Source: Liolophura sinensis (taxonomy: Eukaryota; Mollusca; Polyplacophora; Chitonida; Chitonidae). Taken from it: DNA of 64,000 nt. The translations under genes were made by a program, and so were the position numbers. Positions 13,171 through 25,900 of this stretch are shown piece by piece. The notes beneath the pieces were generated by a model. It was not told the DNA's origin. It saw only the letters and a list, made by a program, of their open reading frames with translations, and ran no database searches. Position 1 is the stretch's first letter. Each line of letters starts with the position of its first letter. The DNA lies in the NCBI RefSeq assembly GCF_032854445.1, contig NC_088307.1:24875953-24939952 (forward strand). The letters are read 5' to 3'.

Positions 13171-14029
13171 ATCTAGAATCAATCTTACACTAGTTGGCAT
13201 CTATAACATGAGCAGCACTCCCATATATCCTTTTTCTCCCTGCCTGGAACGCCTTTACAACAACCCTATACCACGGAAACCTCAAGGATCTCTTCTGATA
13301 ACCTCATCACGACATTACCAGCTGCGTACAAATCCCAGCTTCTTAAAATATCGTTAAATTACAACTTAACATTAGGTTTATGGTGAAAACTTTTAGACTC
13401 TCTCTCCATTGAGTTCGGTGTCGACAGCCCAGTTGTTAAATTAGTAGCCCGATGACGGCCTGTCGTGAATAAGTAAACAAGCCATTTTTTTAGCGTGATA
13501 GAAAGTATGTGGGGAAATAAACACTACGTTGTGCATATATCCCAGACGACTCCTGTACCGGTATAAAAATCCCCCTTTGTCAGAGTGACATTGCTTGGCT
13601 TGTGACAGTAACACCCGAGAACCCTATACAATCTGACTGAAATCTAAGTAGCATTGAGTATAATACCAGACGGTTTATAATATAAGTTTAACTAAGAGGA
13701 CATATACAAATGTACAGTAATATGGCTGTAAGTATAATGTCCTTCAGATTACCGTAGGCTTAATTAATCAACAGGACGTAAACATGCACACTCTGATTCT
13801 CTGAAGACCAAAGTTCTTCAGTTTCAATGCTGTTGAATCATTAAATCACAATGTTTGTGGATAAATGAAAATAACTATAATGAAATAGTTACATTTTTGA
13901 TATGTTGTACACGATCCGGTTCAAGATCACAAGGGGAACTTAAAACAAAGACTGTCGCGCTGGGATCTTACCTAATACATGTATTAGACACAAACACGAT
14001 TGGGCCATCGATCACATTAAATCAGCCCA
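13171..14029. other. No gene recognised
   Basis: A TATA-like TATAAAAATCC at about 13562 is followed by no usable open frame. Nothing else is supported. Confidence 0.4.
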
Positions 14030-14250
14030 TTAGTCAGTCAGAAAGACAGTCAGCCAGAAAGCGGGCCAATCACTAAGTCAGTGAGTCAGTGAGCCAGCCA
14101 GCCACACAGTCAGTCAGTCAGTGAGCCATTTAGTCAGTCAGTGAGTTAATCAGTCGGTCAGTGGGCCAGCCATCCAGTAAGTCAGACAGACAGTCAGTCA
14201 GTCAGTCAGTCAGTTAGTCAGTCAATCAACTAGTAATTGAGCCAATCAGT
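14030..14250. repeat. Degenerate (CAGT)n tetranucleotide repeat
   Basis: Runs of CAGTCAGTCAGTCAG are interrupted by CAGCCAGCCA and GAGCCA variants across about 220 bp. Confidence 0.85.
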
Positions 14251-15954
14251 CTATCAGCCAAATCACTAAATGGAATCATTTACCGAAAATTTTAGGAAAA
14301 CTGTGTGGTAAAAACAAACATGTTTCTCATCTAATTATCATGCATACTTTTAGGTCTGCATATATGCACTGTATATATAAACACTTTGAAATGCAAACTA
14401 ACGAAGATTAGCGCTATAAATAACTCTCGATAACCACCTTCAAAAAATCTAGACATCTTGAGAAAAACAGATGCTGCAAAACCTTTCCCAGACACACACG
14501 TGTGCTCAAAGATATCAACAGAACTGAGATTGAAAAGAGATACAGTCCGCCGTGATACAAGATTGACGCAACATGTGCCAGTGATACGGGCGCTACATGC
14601 TTATCTCCCCCTGACCAGGGCTTTCCAGGCACACGCGTTGGGGTGAATGAATTAATAGACACATGTGCCAGATGTTAAAGGTTTTTTTTTCATCGAGTGT
14701 ACTGTTGAACAATTTCCCTCATGTAGGCGAAGAAAATAGTAGAATGAGGTATACATCAGACGAACTTTTCCCAAGTTTCTCACTTATTTTAATCATATCT
14801 ACAAATAGTCAAAAACAAAATCGAGCAATTTCTCCCGGACAGTGTTTAATGGTCTTTCTGCTGAAAAGTAGGCCTACTTCATTCTAATTAGTCTTTTCAC
14901 AGAAATTTATCATTTATCAGAAACATTATCCGATTTTTTTACAATGACAATCTATTTGTCGGCTACTAGGTTGTCATCGGCTGGAAGACAACGTCCTCAT
15001 TGTGATTATCAAAACAAATCGTCAAGAATCCCAATAAATCTCCTGGTCATCGTTATTATTTTCAGTAAACTTATAAACGAATTTTCAATTTTAATTCTTT
15101 CAGTATTTTCTGTCAAACGATGGCCTTACAAAGTGAAATTTTAGGTGTTTGGAAATCCTAAAACGAATGACTGTCAAAAGTATACAAAGTTAATCGTTTT
15201 AGCATTGGCAATAAAACCGATCCCAGATTTCCATAATACGAGTCTGTGATTTGAGATCGACATGCTTTATCACATTAAGATCTCAGTAAATCTCACCTCA
15301 CATGACGGCGTTTCGAGATTACACCAGACACGAAACAAGCGGCTGCTTTTTTCAATCAAGCCCGTCACCTTTTCGCATACAGTACCTGATCATTTCCACC
15401 CGCAACCCTTTGGCTATCTATCCATAAATCTGCACCCCTGGGGTGGGGTTAAGTCTTAAATTTGTCACAACCAGTATATAACGATTGAATCATATATATC
15501 AGGTAGCCGGTTCAGATCTCGCGCGATACTGCGAGAGCATTACTATGCACTATAATGGCATCCAGGTTATACCATTCTTGTGAAGAATTTTCAGGCGCTG
15601 TCAAGAACAGGAATGAAGGAGACTTCAGATTCAGGATCATATGTCTTCAGTCAGCATGCCTGCTGGCACAGGGTTAATTAATTTGCTACAGTTACATGAT
15701 CTCTGTATAAAAGGTTGAAATTGTATATAATTAAGCTTTGACAGTTTTACTGATTTGTATATTAAACTTTTTATTTTAACTTTTTGGGAAATCAATTCAG
15801 CTAATTTCGATCTTTATCATTTAACCCAGCTTTTAAGACGCAGAGGTTTTCACACTTGTCAAGCTTTTTAATGATTAAAATCAAGTTTTCTTTATCAGTG
15901 AAAAAACCCTACACACTTGGCAGAATTAACCAAGGCATAAACTAAGTTTCAAGT
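14251..15954. other. No gene recognised
   Basis: AT-rich DNA. Opposed open frames of about 60-80 codons around 14414-14662 have no supporting signals. Confidence 0.45.
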
Positions 15955-16395
15955 ACAGGATTCTGGGGCTTAGCTTCATGATTGTTTCTAATTCCGCTTA
16001 ACCCGAGCTAGGGGTCGTATGTTCATCGTGTTGAATTAGCCCGCCGCCTCGGGTATATGAACAGTTGCAATCAAAGCGCAACTGAGATACATATTTTGGT
16101 ATCGACAATTGATAATCTAGCATGGTACACGATTTGAATGCTGATTTCACTCAGTCGCCTAGAACATTACTTGTGTCTTTCCAAAATGATTGAAAAATGT
16201 TGACTGCTTCTCTTGGCATAATTCCGTCATGTTTTCATACGTTATATACTTTCTTAGTTCTTTGGTGGTTTGTGTTATACGTCTTTTTCGGAATTGACCT
16301 TGCGATTATTGACCTGGAAGGTCCATCTTGGTTGAAGGCTGATATACGAATGCCTGTTTTGACGCATAGGTTCCGAACGCTATAAAATTATGTAA
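15955..16395 (+). repeat. Dispersed repeat Y, near full length (about 430 bp)
   Basis: It contains CTAATTCCGCTTAACCCGAG, AACAGTTGCAATCAAAGCGC, CTAGCATGGTACACGATTTG, TTGACTGCTTCTCTTGGCAT and TTTGACGCATAGGTTCC in order. The same order recurs at 17010, 40058, 46290, 51060 and 62745. No protein is encoded and the class is unknown. Confidence 0.7.
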
Positions 16396-16525
16396 TCCAA
16401 TTTGTGACTGGAACGAGAATTCGTTTTACGGAATGAACCTACAACTTGCCAATAAGCGCATCTTAAAAGCTAAATACAAAATTTGAAAATAATAAAACAA
16501 ACAAACAATATTTTAAATGATTTGC

Positions 16526-16531
16526 TTTATT
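16526..16531 (-). terminator. Poly(A) signal AATAAA of the three-module gene
   Basis: The plus-strand TTTATT is AATAAA on the minus strand, 203 nt beyond the stop codon at 16736-16734. It is the first canonical signal downstream of the terminal exon. Confidence 0.5.
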
Positions 16532-16733
16532 TTCTTTTTTTTTTGAAGTTCCTTTATCCAGTGTTAAACCAGAGTCTTTTAAATATCTCTAGTACAGAAA
16601 TCGTTAGAAGTACAACACGGTTGGCTCATATATTTATAAAAAAATGTGCACGTTTTCATTCACGTGTATTGGAATCCAGCCCAGCATTCTCATACTATTA
16701 GTATAACGCGTATAGATACAAGGGAGATTACTC

Positions 16734-16910
16734 TCAACGTCCAATGATCACAGGCGCTAAGGATTGATGGAAACAGTCAGTTGTTTCACAGCAAAAAACG
16801 CATGCGCCTTCGGGGCCAGGGGGGCCCGGGGGTCCTTGATGCGGACCTTCTGGGTGCTCCGTAACAAACAAACACGACAGATGGTTGTTCAGTTCTCGGT
16901 CTAAACATAC
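16734..16910 (-). CDS. Exon 10 (B3): end of module 3, with collagen-like insert and stop
   Basis: The acceptor is AATCTGTATTTGTAG, phase 0. It encodes VCLDRELNNHLSCLFVTEHP, then EGPHQGPPGPPGPEGA, then CVFCCETTDCFHQ and a short LAPVIIGR tail before TGA. The 23-residue Cys8-Cys9 interval is more than twice that of the other modules and includes a short Gly-Pro-Pro run. There is no hydrophobic C terminus, so no GPI anchor is expected. Confidence 0.72.
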   Translation of the reverse strand, partial: VCLDRELNNHLSCLFVTEHPEGPHQGPPGPPGPEGACVFCCETTDCFHQSLAPVIIGR

Positions 16911-19900
16911 CTACAAATACAGATTGACTGATTAACGGTTTGATTGATTGATTGATCAAGCCTGAATGCGAATGAGTGACTAGTCACAAGTTATTACTGC
17001 AAAAACTCTAGTTTCTCAAGTTTTACAATGAGTATAATTCTCTTGTAAGTTAATGTGGAAACTGGCATTCTGCTTCATGATTGTGTCTAATTCCGCTTAC
17101 CAGGGCTATGGGTGGCCAATTCATCGCCAATTCATCGCCAATCAAAGAGCAACTGAGATACATATTTTATTACTGGCAATGTTGGTTTCCTCAGTCTCAG
17201 TTCCCCTAATATTTCGGCTAATCAAAATGTCAAAAAGTTAAAAAGAGGAATTTTCGATCCTGTAACTGAGTAACACATGACCATGATCATTCCAGCACTA
17301 CTGATTCCAGTTCTGGATATCAGAGGAACACTACTGACTCCAAGGTCTGGATATCAGAGCAGCACTACTGACTCAGGTTTTGGATATCAGAGCAGCACTA
17401 CTGCCTCCAGGTCTGGATATCAGAGCAGCACTATTGACTCCAGGTCTGGATATCAGAGCAGCACTACTGACTCCAGGTCTGGATATCAGAGCAGTACTAC
17501 TGACTCCGGATCTGGATAGCAGACCACCACTACTGACTCCAGGTATGGATAGCAGAGCAGCACTACTGATTCCGGGGCTGGATATCAGAGCAGCACTACT
17601 GACTCCGGGCCTGGATATCAGAGCAGCACTACTGATTCCGGGTCTGGATATCAGAGCAGCACTACTGACTCCAGGTCTGAATAGCAGAGCAGCACTACTG
17701 ATTCCAGGTCTGGATATCAGAGCAGCACTACTGACTCCAGGTCTGGATATGAGAGCATCAAATATTACGACTCTCTTCCCTTTCACCATAACATGCCTGC
17801 AGAGCATGTCCAAAGGTGGAATATGGGAGTTTTGAGTTCGAACTCTTTTAAGACTAAAGGTAAAAAAGAGCCCTCCTGTATCATGTGACTTGTCAAAAAT
17901 GTTGGGCAGGCTTTTTGGGGATTATAATTTACCAGTCAGCTGTCTTACCGTGTTCCAGAGGTATAAATGACACCTGTTTGTTTCATAAAGGACCTGGCAC
18001 AGTAAGGCGGAGAATCGAGAAGAAAGCGAATTCTAAAAAGGGAGGACCATTCTGTAAATTCCATATCCAAGTGTAAATCTTGGCTGAAGCACCCATAAAA
18101 GTCATGTGGCCATAAATGAAATGGTTACTTAGTAATGAAAGAAGAGTAAAACAGAACTGAAAAAAGAAGTAGCCTTACGAGTGCACCAGTGACTGTCACT
18201 CACCGATATAGTTAGTTCGCTTCTTTATTTTACACAGTTTCTTGCACTGGGGCCGATTCCCCGCCTTTCTGTACCATGTCCTTTGTTAATTACACAAACA
18301 TTCAGCTGCTCAATTACTCCATCGTTCGTCTACCCTAAATATGTTTTTGTGAATCGATTTTATAGTAATATGAAATCAAAATAGTTGCCTGACATTACTA
18401 AGAGGTCACATAGACCAGTACAACTTTCTTACCAGTAACTATAAAAGAGTTCTAACTCAAAACTCCTCACTAAAGCCTGGATGACACTGCAAGCTGTAGA
18501 ACCTGGAATGTTCCCTTTTCAACAAATGGTGGATGGTCGTCAGGACATAACTTTCTGTTCTTGGTAGCAACGTCTTTTTTACAGAACTTGCACATTTACC
18601 GATCTATTGAGTCATACCATGTCATTAACGTGCTTAGTCAATATTTTATGATGACTGACTGAACGATCTATTTATTGTTCTATCAATTGACTGATTACTG
18701 CTTAATGCCGTACTAAAAAATTTTTCATTTTCAGATTTATAGATAAAGGAAACCGGAGTGCCCGGTGCAGTCGACTGAAGCTTTAAGTTACTGAGGGACT
18801 TCTCCCACATGTGACGTACAATCACCATTTATTGTAACCAAGGCTTCACGTGCAGTGAGAGCACGTCAGTCGACGAACTCGCTGTAGACATTGATTGACA
18901 TATGTTCAGACCTGTATCCAGCCAGCCTATCTTAATTCCATATCCAGTAAAACTTGTCTAATGAAAACTACATGAAGTCACAGTTGTTCATGACGACATC
19001 TTTATCACAGAGGTGTCCAACACGAACCAAAGGGGACCAGAAAATGCAGCTTTAACTCAATGGATCGAAGAATAAAGCTAGATAAATCTGAGGGTAGCTA
19101 CTTTTTGTGTAATAATTTAACTTACGCGTCGATCTCGCTCACATCTCGAGTGCACGTGACCATGCGGATCGTACTCTACCATGCAAATCTACAAGGGAGA
19201 TGACTCAGTGTTCATGTAGACTATTGTATTGTAGACAATATGTTAGACAATCATTTGTCTACAACCCGGATAGACAACTTCACAGCAAATACTCTCAGAT
19301 TCTCGGAAAAACAACAGTTGACAATTTAATAAGCAACCAAATGTTTAAATATTGTATTTTAAAAGCAAATCTAACACTGGCTAAAAGTAATTCCGGATAT
19401 TGAAGTCATAGTTTCGGCTAGTGTCTTGAAGTGATTGTATGTTAAATGTGATGACAACACAGCAATTTGAATAATTCAAGACAAATGATGACTAATGAAT
19501 TGCAAGTATCATCACTGAATATTTTTTTTTACCTAATTCTGCTGGAGCCATGGTGCTAGGGGGGCGTGCAAAGTGCTAGTATTTATACCTTTACATGTAC
19601 AGTTAAAACGAAACCCTAAATAAGGTAAATTGACAAGAGGACGTATTTCACCGGTTACTTGTGACCATTTTCCAACTATCACACTGTCGTCTCTGCTCTA
19701 GATTTTACTCCCTATGCTGTACGTCTATCACACTGTCGTCGCTGCTCGGGCTTTACTCTCTATGCTGTACGTCTACCACACTGTCGTTGCTGCTCTGGTC
19801 TTACTCTCTATGCTGTGCGTCTATCACGCTGTCGTCGCTGCTCTGGTTTTACTCTCTATGCTGTACGTCTATACACGTCTATGATCAGGACATACGTACA

Positions 19901-22900
19901 TTTCCTGGGTCACTGCTGCTCAAGCAGGTCCCTCAGACCACGCAGACGCCCCCTCCCCTTTCCCCCGTACTCTGCAAGCCCCGCAGGACTCGTAATTTGT
20001 TAGACGTCGCTGGTCCAGAATTACTCACATTGACGTGTTGTCATCGTATGTTGTTCACATGAAATTCACATGAAAACAATGCAAATGGACTCAACGAGTT
20101 CCACCAAGAGAATTCCTATTTATGTACCATACAAAAGACCCTAGCTTGGAGAGTAAATCCAGAGCAACAAGGGACAGTGTGATACTTTGGGAAAAGTCCC
20201 ATGTAACCGGTGAAATCCGGTCTGTACTCAATTTACCTCAGTTTAATAGGGTTTTTGTTCTAAATGTTTATGAAATTTGTAAATTCTGAGAATAGTAACG
20301 TACACGCTCGCCAGCACCATGGCCTATACACCAAGCCCACCAGGTCTTGGATCAATCCACGTTTCCAGAGGGCGTGAGGTCAGGGTACCAAGTATAACAC
20401 GTGACAAATGCCAAGATTATCAACTTTGCAGACTCACGCTTGAAACGCGACCCAGATTTGTATGAAAACTCACCTCATTCCTGTCCAGATGGCAATATGT
20501 CGGATGTCTCAGACAGTCATCTATGTGATGAGCGTCTTCGCACACGTGACAATTGATCTCCCCGCCCGGCCCCAGAGGATGTGGGGTAGTGGACACCGGA
20601 AGTGCTGGTAGGGTAGTTAGGGGCATAGAGGTTGGGGTCGTCATATCAAGCATGTTACCTGTTAAAGCAAATCCACCGGCTTGTTGAAATTGTTTTCTTT
20701 TTAGCTGAAATGAACAGCTTGAAAGCCTAAAAGTATTTTCAAAATATTCCCTAAACAAAACAGGGGAAATTCTTATGTGACAAAAAACAAAAACACTTAG
20801 TTGAGGTTCGAGAAGGACACTCCATTATATTCTTTTTTAAATTTTATTGCGCATCAGCATTTTTAAAAAGTAAGTGAAAATAGTTTTGTGCAGAAGTTTG
20901 CACAGCGCTCTCAGGGGCGCTAACTTTGTTACATTGTTTATGTCAGCTTTAAACGAAAATAAAACACCACAATCAGCCATATGTCAGATAGAAAACCATT
21001 AAAACATGCTCTTGAAAGATTGTTGAATTTATTTTGGGGGAGTTTTCCCAACCAAATAAAGCGCTTTTAAAGCACCAAGTTGTTCGATGGTCAGTTGAGA
21101 CCCTGTATATATACTATCCAAAAAAAGAAACGCATAACCCGATTTTTTGTGGGAGGTGATGCAGTCTTTTCAATTATGCATAACTAAATAAGAATTGCTA
21201 TTCTGCACATATGTTTTTTCACAGATTAAGGAAGGGTCCATATCTAGACAACAAGGCCATCAACTTGAGGTAAGACACTCACAATGAGTCTCCCACTTGA
21301 GTGGAATGTCAGTATCTGTAGTGACCACCACGGGCACGAATAACAGTTCTGACACGCCTTGTCATGGACTGGATGAGACGCTGGATAGAGGCCTGGGGAA
21401 TGTTCTGCCACTCCTCCTGCAAACATGCAACTTGCTCTTGAAGCGTTTGAGGTTGAGGTTGACTTTGGCGTAGACGTCGATCAAGTTCATCCCACAGATG
21501 CTCAATTGGGTTAAGATCCGGGGAACGGGACGGCCAGGGTAGCACATTTATATTGTTTTCGGCGAGGAAGTCCCTTGTGACACGTGCCGTGTGCGGTCTG
21601 GCGTTGTCCTGCTGGAACAACTCCCGCTGAACGTCAATGACAGGTAAGAGGTGTGGCTGCAGGATGGTGTCTCGGTAGCGTACGGCCGTAAGATTTCCCT
21701 GAACGTGGACAAGATTTGTACGACCAGTATACGATATTGCTGCCCACATCATGACACTCCCTCCACCAAATCTGTCCACTTGGCGTACGCAGTTAGGGGC
21801 ATAACGTTCGTGAGCACGTCTGTAAACCCGGTTTCTACCATCACGTCTCTGGAATAGGAATCTGGACTCATCACTGAACCAAATGCGTCGCCAGTTGCGT
21901 AGATTCCATGCAGTCACGTTGTTACACCATCGGAGGCGATTGGCGCGATGGTGAGGACGCAGCACGATCCCAACATAGGGCCTCCTGGCTCTCAGTCCAT
22001 GTTCCCTCAGCCTGTTCCGCACTGTCTGACCTGATATCCTCCTCAGTCCCGGTATGCTGGCTGCTGTGCTTTCAGCTGTAGCACAACGGTCACGCAAATG
22101 GAGGACACTTATGTAGCGATCTTGGGCTGCTGTAGTGACACGTGGTCGACTTGAACGCCGACGGTCATTTGTTGTCCCAGTATTGTTGTAGCGGGCAGCA
22201 AGCCGTGAAATCGTGCTCTGGCTGACGTGTAGACGCCTAGAAATGGACGATTGGGACTCTCCAGCTTGAAATCTTCCAATGGCAATATTTCTTGTGACAG
22301 TGTCAAGACGTGGCATGTTGAATCAGCTTGAAAACACCACTTGGAAGACGCCGATTTCCGGCCCGAAGTTGTGGTTTTATATTCACACATTGCATGCTTT
22401 CCATGCGTAAGTTCGGCGTGTAAGACTGCACGTGATGCAGTGTGGTGCTGTATTTTTTACTTCTTCCAAAAACGGCCTCCAAACTCAACATTTTCAACCA
22501 AGAAATGTTTTGAGGAATAAAATGTGTGCTAACTGTGACTATTAACAATATTAAAACACATTTTGCCCATGAAATTAAGACAAAATGTATTTATTTCATT
22601 TTAAAATAAAACAAAACACCTATGCGTTTCTTTTTTTGGATAGTATATCAATGACGCCACATCTGTATTTTTTACTTCACAAACTTTGTTCAAAGCTTTT
22701 TTTTTGGCGAATGCATTTATAGCACTATTTGTGTATAAATTTTGAAAGCAGTTTGTGTATTATGTGGCGGAAACCTATCTGATGTTATACCACTGATCAG
22801 GAATAAATAAATAGAACAAATAGAAACAATTTTCGTAGACGCTTCTTGATGGCCTTTCATCTAAAATATACTTCGTACTTTGTTTTGATTTTTCGCCTTT

Positions 22901-25900
22901 AAAGGGGAAGAAAACTCATAATTTGCGAATTTTCCTCGCCATACACGTAAAGCCTGAAAACGGCAAAGCTGGCATAAATCGCTAAATCCCTATCTTTAAC
23001 ACCCTATAATTTATGCCGGGAGTGTGTTGCTTCTCCGCCAATGAGAGTCGTTAAAACTGCCGGCTTGTTCGTGCAAACTCGGAACATACGTCCAACATTC
23101 CGGTTTTCCGATCGTCAAGCGGAAAACGAACTGTGCTGTTCGCTACCTTCTGGGAAGAAGAGTTCTACCGGAAATGTGCGAACTGCACTTCGGCGGTTTC
23201 CCACGGCAATTCTTCTCCTAACACAGAAGACTTTAGGACTAGTTCTTAGGCAATATGGACTCGCCTACAGCGGATGTTGGCGCTGACTTTATTTATAATT
23301 TATCAACTTGAGGTACATATTGATTGATATTTAAATTTTCTTCTCCTTTAACGAAACCCTGTCCTGATTAAATAGCACCGTCCCCAAATTCATTTAAGAT
23401 GTATAGTTTTACTCACTGGGCAGTTTGGGAATGACCACTTTCTCCATGCACCCCGGGGCCTCACAGCAGAAAGCACACACGTCAGAGTTCAAAAGGGTCC
23501 CTTCGTAGCAGTCCATCGTGTTGTTATCATGGACCACGGACCTGCAGAACTGACGACACCGAGAAAACAAAACTGATACAGTTCATACGGTTTGATTTGT
23601 AATATCTAGTCGTCGAATTAGATTAGTCGAATTAAAATGTAGGAAAAGCGCTACTCTCTATATTAGGCCCCATTCATACATTTTATTTTTGTATTCACAT
23701 CGTTTTTTTTTGTTTGATTAATCGAGATCGATCTGTTGATCAGACAAATCGCATCGTCAAATTAAATTAAAATCCCGCTTCACAACGTGAATATAATACG
23801 ATAGCTGGCAAATGGTCACACGTATTACCTGCCTCCTGAGATTTCACCTCAGTTTGGGTTTTATTCTAACTGTTCATGTAAATACTTAAAAAGTAGTAAA
23901 AAAAAATAGCAGAATTCTCTCCATACTGATGGAACGGACATGTAAATACAAGTCTACAAAGAGTGAATCTACCTCATTAACAAATATGATTTTCACACCA
24001 AACAAACTAACTTTTTGAAGAAGCACAAAACTCCACATATGGATAAGTATTCTTCCAGCCATGCCATAGAATCACAAAGTGAACAGAGTTAATATTTCAC
24101 TGATTTGTCGTTTTTCCTCGGCAGTTCTCTTCGTTAGTGACCGCGCTTTTCAGTTCTTACCTCATCGGATCTGCAAAACGAGGTTATCCGCCCTTTATTA
24201 TAGAAAACCATGCACACCTGCCGACATTCAAAGTTATAAAAAAAATGAAGATCAATTTCCTTCCTTGTGCACCATTGAGGAGAGATCACAAGGCAAAATT
24301 TTATCATTGCCCTACCCCAAGATGCTGAGAAACCAATGCTCAGAGGAAAAGAATGATCACCGATCAGTTATATTTCAAATGAAAATCTACTGCTTGTAGT
24401 GTAATGAACAGAAACAATATTAGATTTTTTGATTTTTATTTGTTAAGAAATTACAAGTCTCCAAAGACAGAAAAAAGAATTCTCGAGGTCGCCATATTGT
24501 GAGGTTATGATTAAGATTTGAGGTATGTTAGCACCTTCTAATAGTGAATATAGAATGTTAAAACATGGGCTGTAAAATATTTCCTCAGTGTCGTATACAT
24601 GTTTAGTTTGTCATTCTTTGCAGAAGAGTCAATATGTTTTGAGAGTTTAATTTTTTCCATTATTTAGAAAAGACTTAGACATGACCTTATATGGAAGGAA
24701 GGTCATATGGCTTAACACTTATACATGGAGGACCAAATATAAGCGTCATGTCCGACATTCATATACCATTCGTAGTCCGTAAAGGGCGTTCCAAGTCGAT
24801 AATCTCAAGATCCATTTCCAAAACAACGTTTAACACTAGCTCGCAAAGACAGAGGTATGTAAGAAATCATACAAATAAGAAATAAAGCCGGTAACACACA
24901 AGAGAGAAGCGGTCATCAGTTTGCAATAATGCCCGGCAGACAGTGGATATTCCAGGCAAGAATTTCATATCAAAGCTCAAATTCGTAGTCCATGAATGAG
25001 TTCCAGGTCAAATAGCAATTAAACAAGTATCTCAGTCGTGCTTTGATTGCAACTGTTCATAAAGGCATCATGCAGATACAATAAGCATGGCTGCCTTTAC
25101 GGACCCTAGCCCCAGATTAAGCGGTATTAGATACAGTTCAAGGGCATGTACTTATTTAATCATTTGGTTGGTGTTTTAGCCGTTACTCAAGAATATTTCA
25201 CTCATACGGCGGCGATTGGCATTTTTGTGGGTGGAAACCGGACAGATCTCAGGGAAAACACAAGGTACAACTTAGGTTGCTGTTAGACCTTCCCTATTTA
25301 TTTTATTTTACATACATGTCATCAGATTTGGAAACATTTTTCTTTAGCATTGACGAAGGGCTATATGACAGAAAGACTTTGTTGTTGCCGATTGTGTTTT
25401 GTTTCTGATGCTCCGGCGCATTTTTGACCTTTACGTATAATCCATCGTTTTCTTCTTCTTCTTCTGTTTTCCTTTAAATCATTATCAACACTTTATGACA
25501 CAGTCCACCGTGACATTTGTAGTATCATTTAGTTTATATAAGAAACTATAGCATTTAGCGTACGCACCTCCTGTGTCAGTTCACAGTCATGGGGGTGAGC
25601 CAGGCATTCGGCCACAGCTGTGGCCCCCTCACACAGATAGCAGTTGGACTCGATCACCGGTGCCACCGTTGACATGGAAGCGTGCGTCGTCAATGACGCA
25701 GCTGTTGTTGGCTTTTGGGTGGTGAACTGGCCTGAAGTGAGAGATAAATGACGATGAAAGTGATGATGATAATAATAATGATGACGACAAATAGATAAAC
25801 TTAAAAAATTATCTATTTAATTTCATTATTGTACACTGCCAAAATCAAGCTTTTTTGACTCATATGACTGCGACCATTTATTTGATTAGTGTTTATCACC

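Larger units (their letters stand above)
21112..22645 (-). mobile_element. Intact Tc1-like DNA transposon (about 1.53 kb)
   Basis: The perfect 23-bp terminal inverted repeats run CTATCCAAAAAAAGAAACGC then ATA, at 21114-21136 and 22621-22643. Both ends are bordered by TA (21112-21113 and 22644-22645), the target duplicated by the Tc1/mariner superfamily. The single gene inside is uninterrupted and complete. The element sits in intron 7 of the three-module gene, in the same orientation. Perfect ends with an open transposase suggest a recent, possibly autonomous insertion. The flanking TATATA makes the exact TA pair ambiguous by two bases. Confidence 0.93.

Noticed and set aside
17373-17835. Open frames of 151 (plus) and 146 (minus) residues with 11-residue repeats
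   Set aside because: They follow from the stop-free 33-bp minisatellite, are open in several frames at once, and lie inside an intron.
19661-20062. 133-residue plus-strand frame with a repeated Leu/Ser/Tyr/Cys pattern
   Set aside because: Produced by the amplified core of dispersed repeat X in intron 8.
24079-24399. Cys-containing 106-residue plus-strand frame
   Set aside because: It lies antisense over exon 6 of the three-module gene, starts with GTG and has no splice support.
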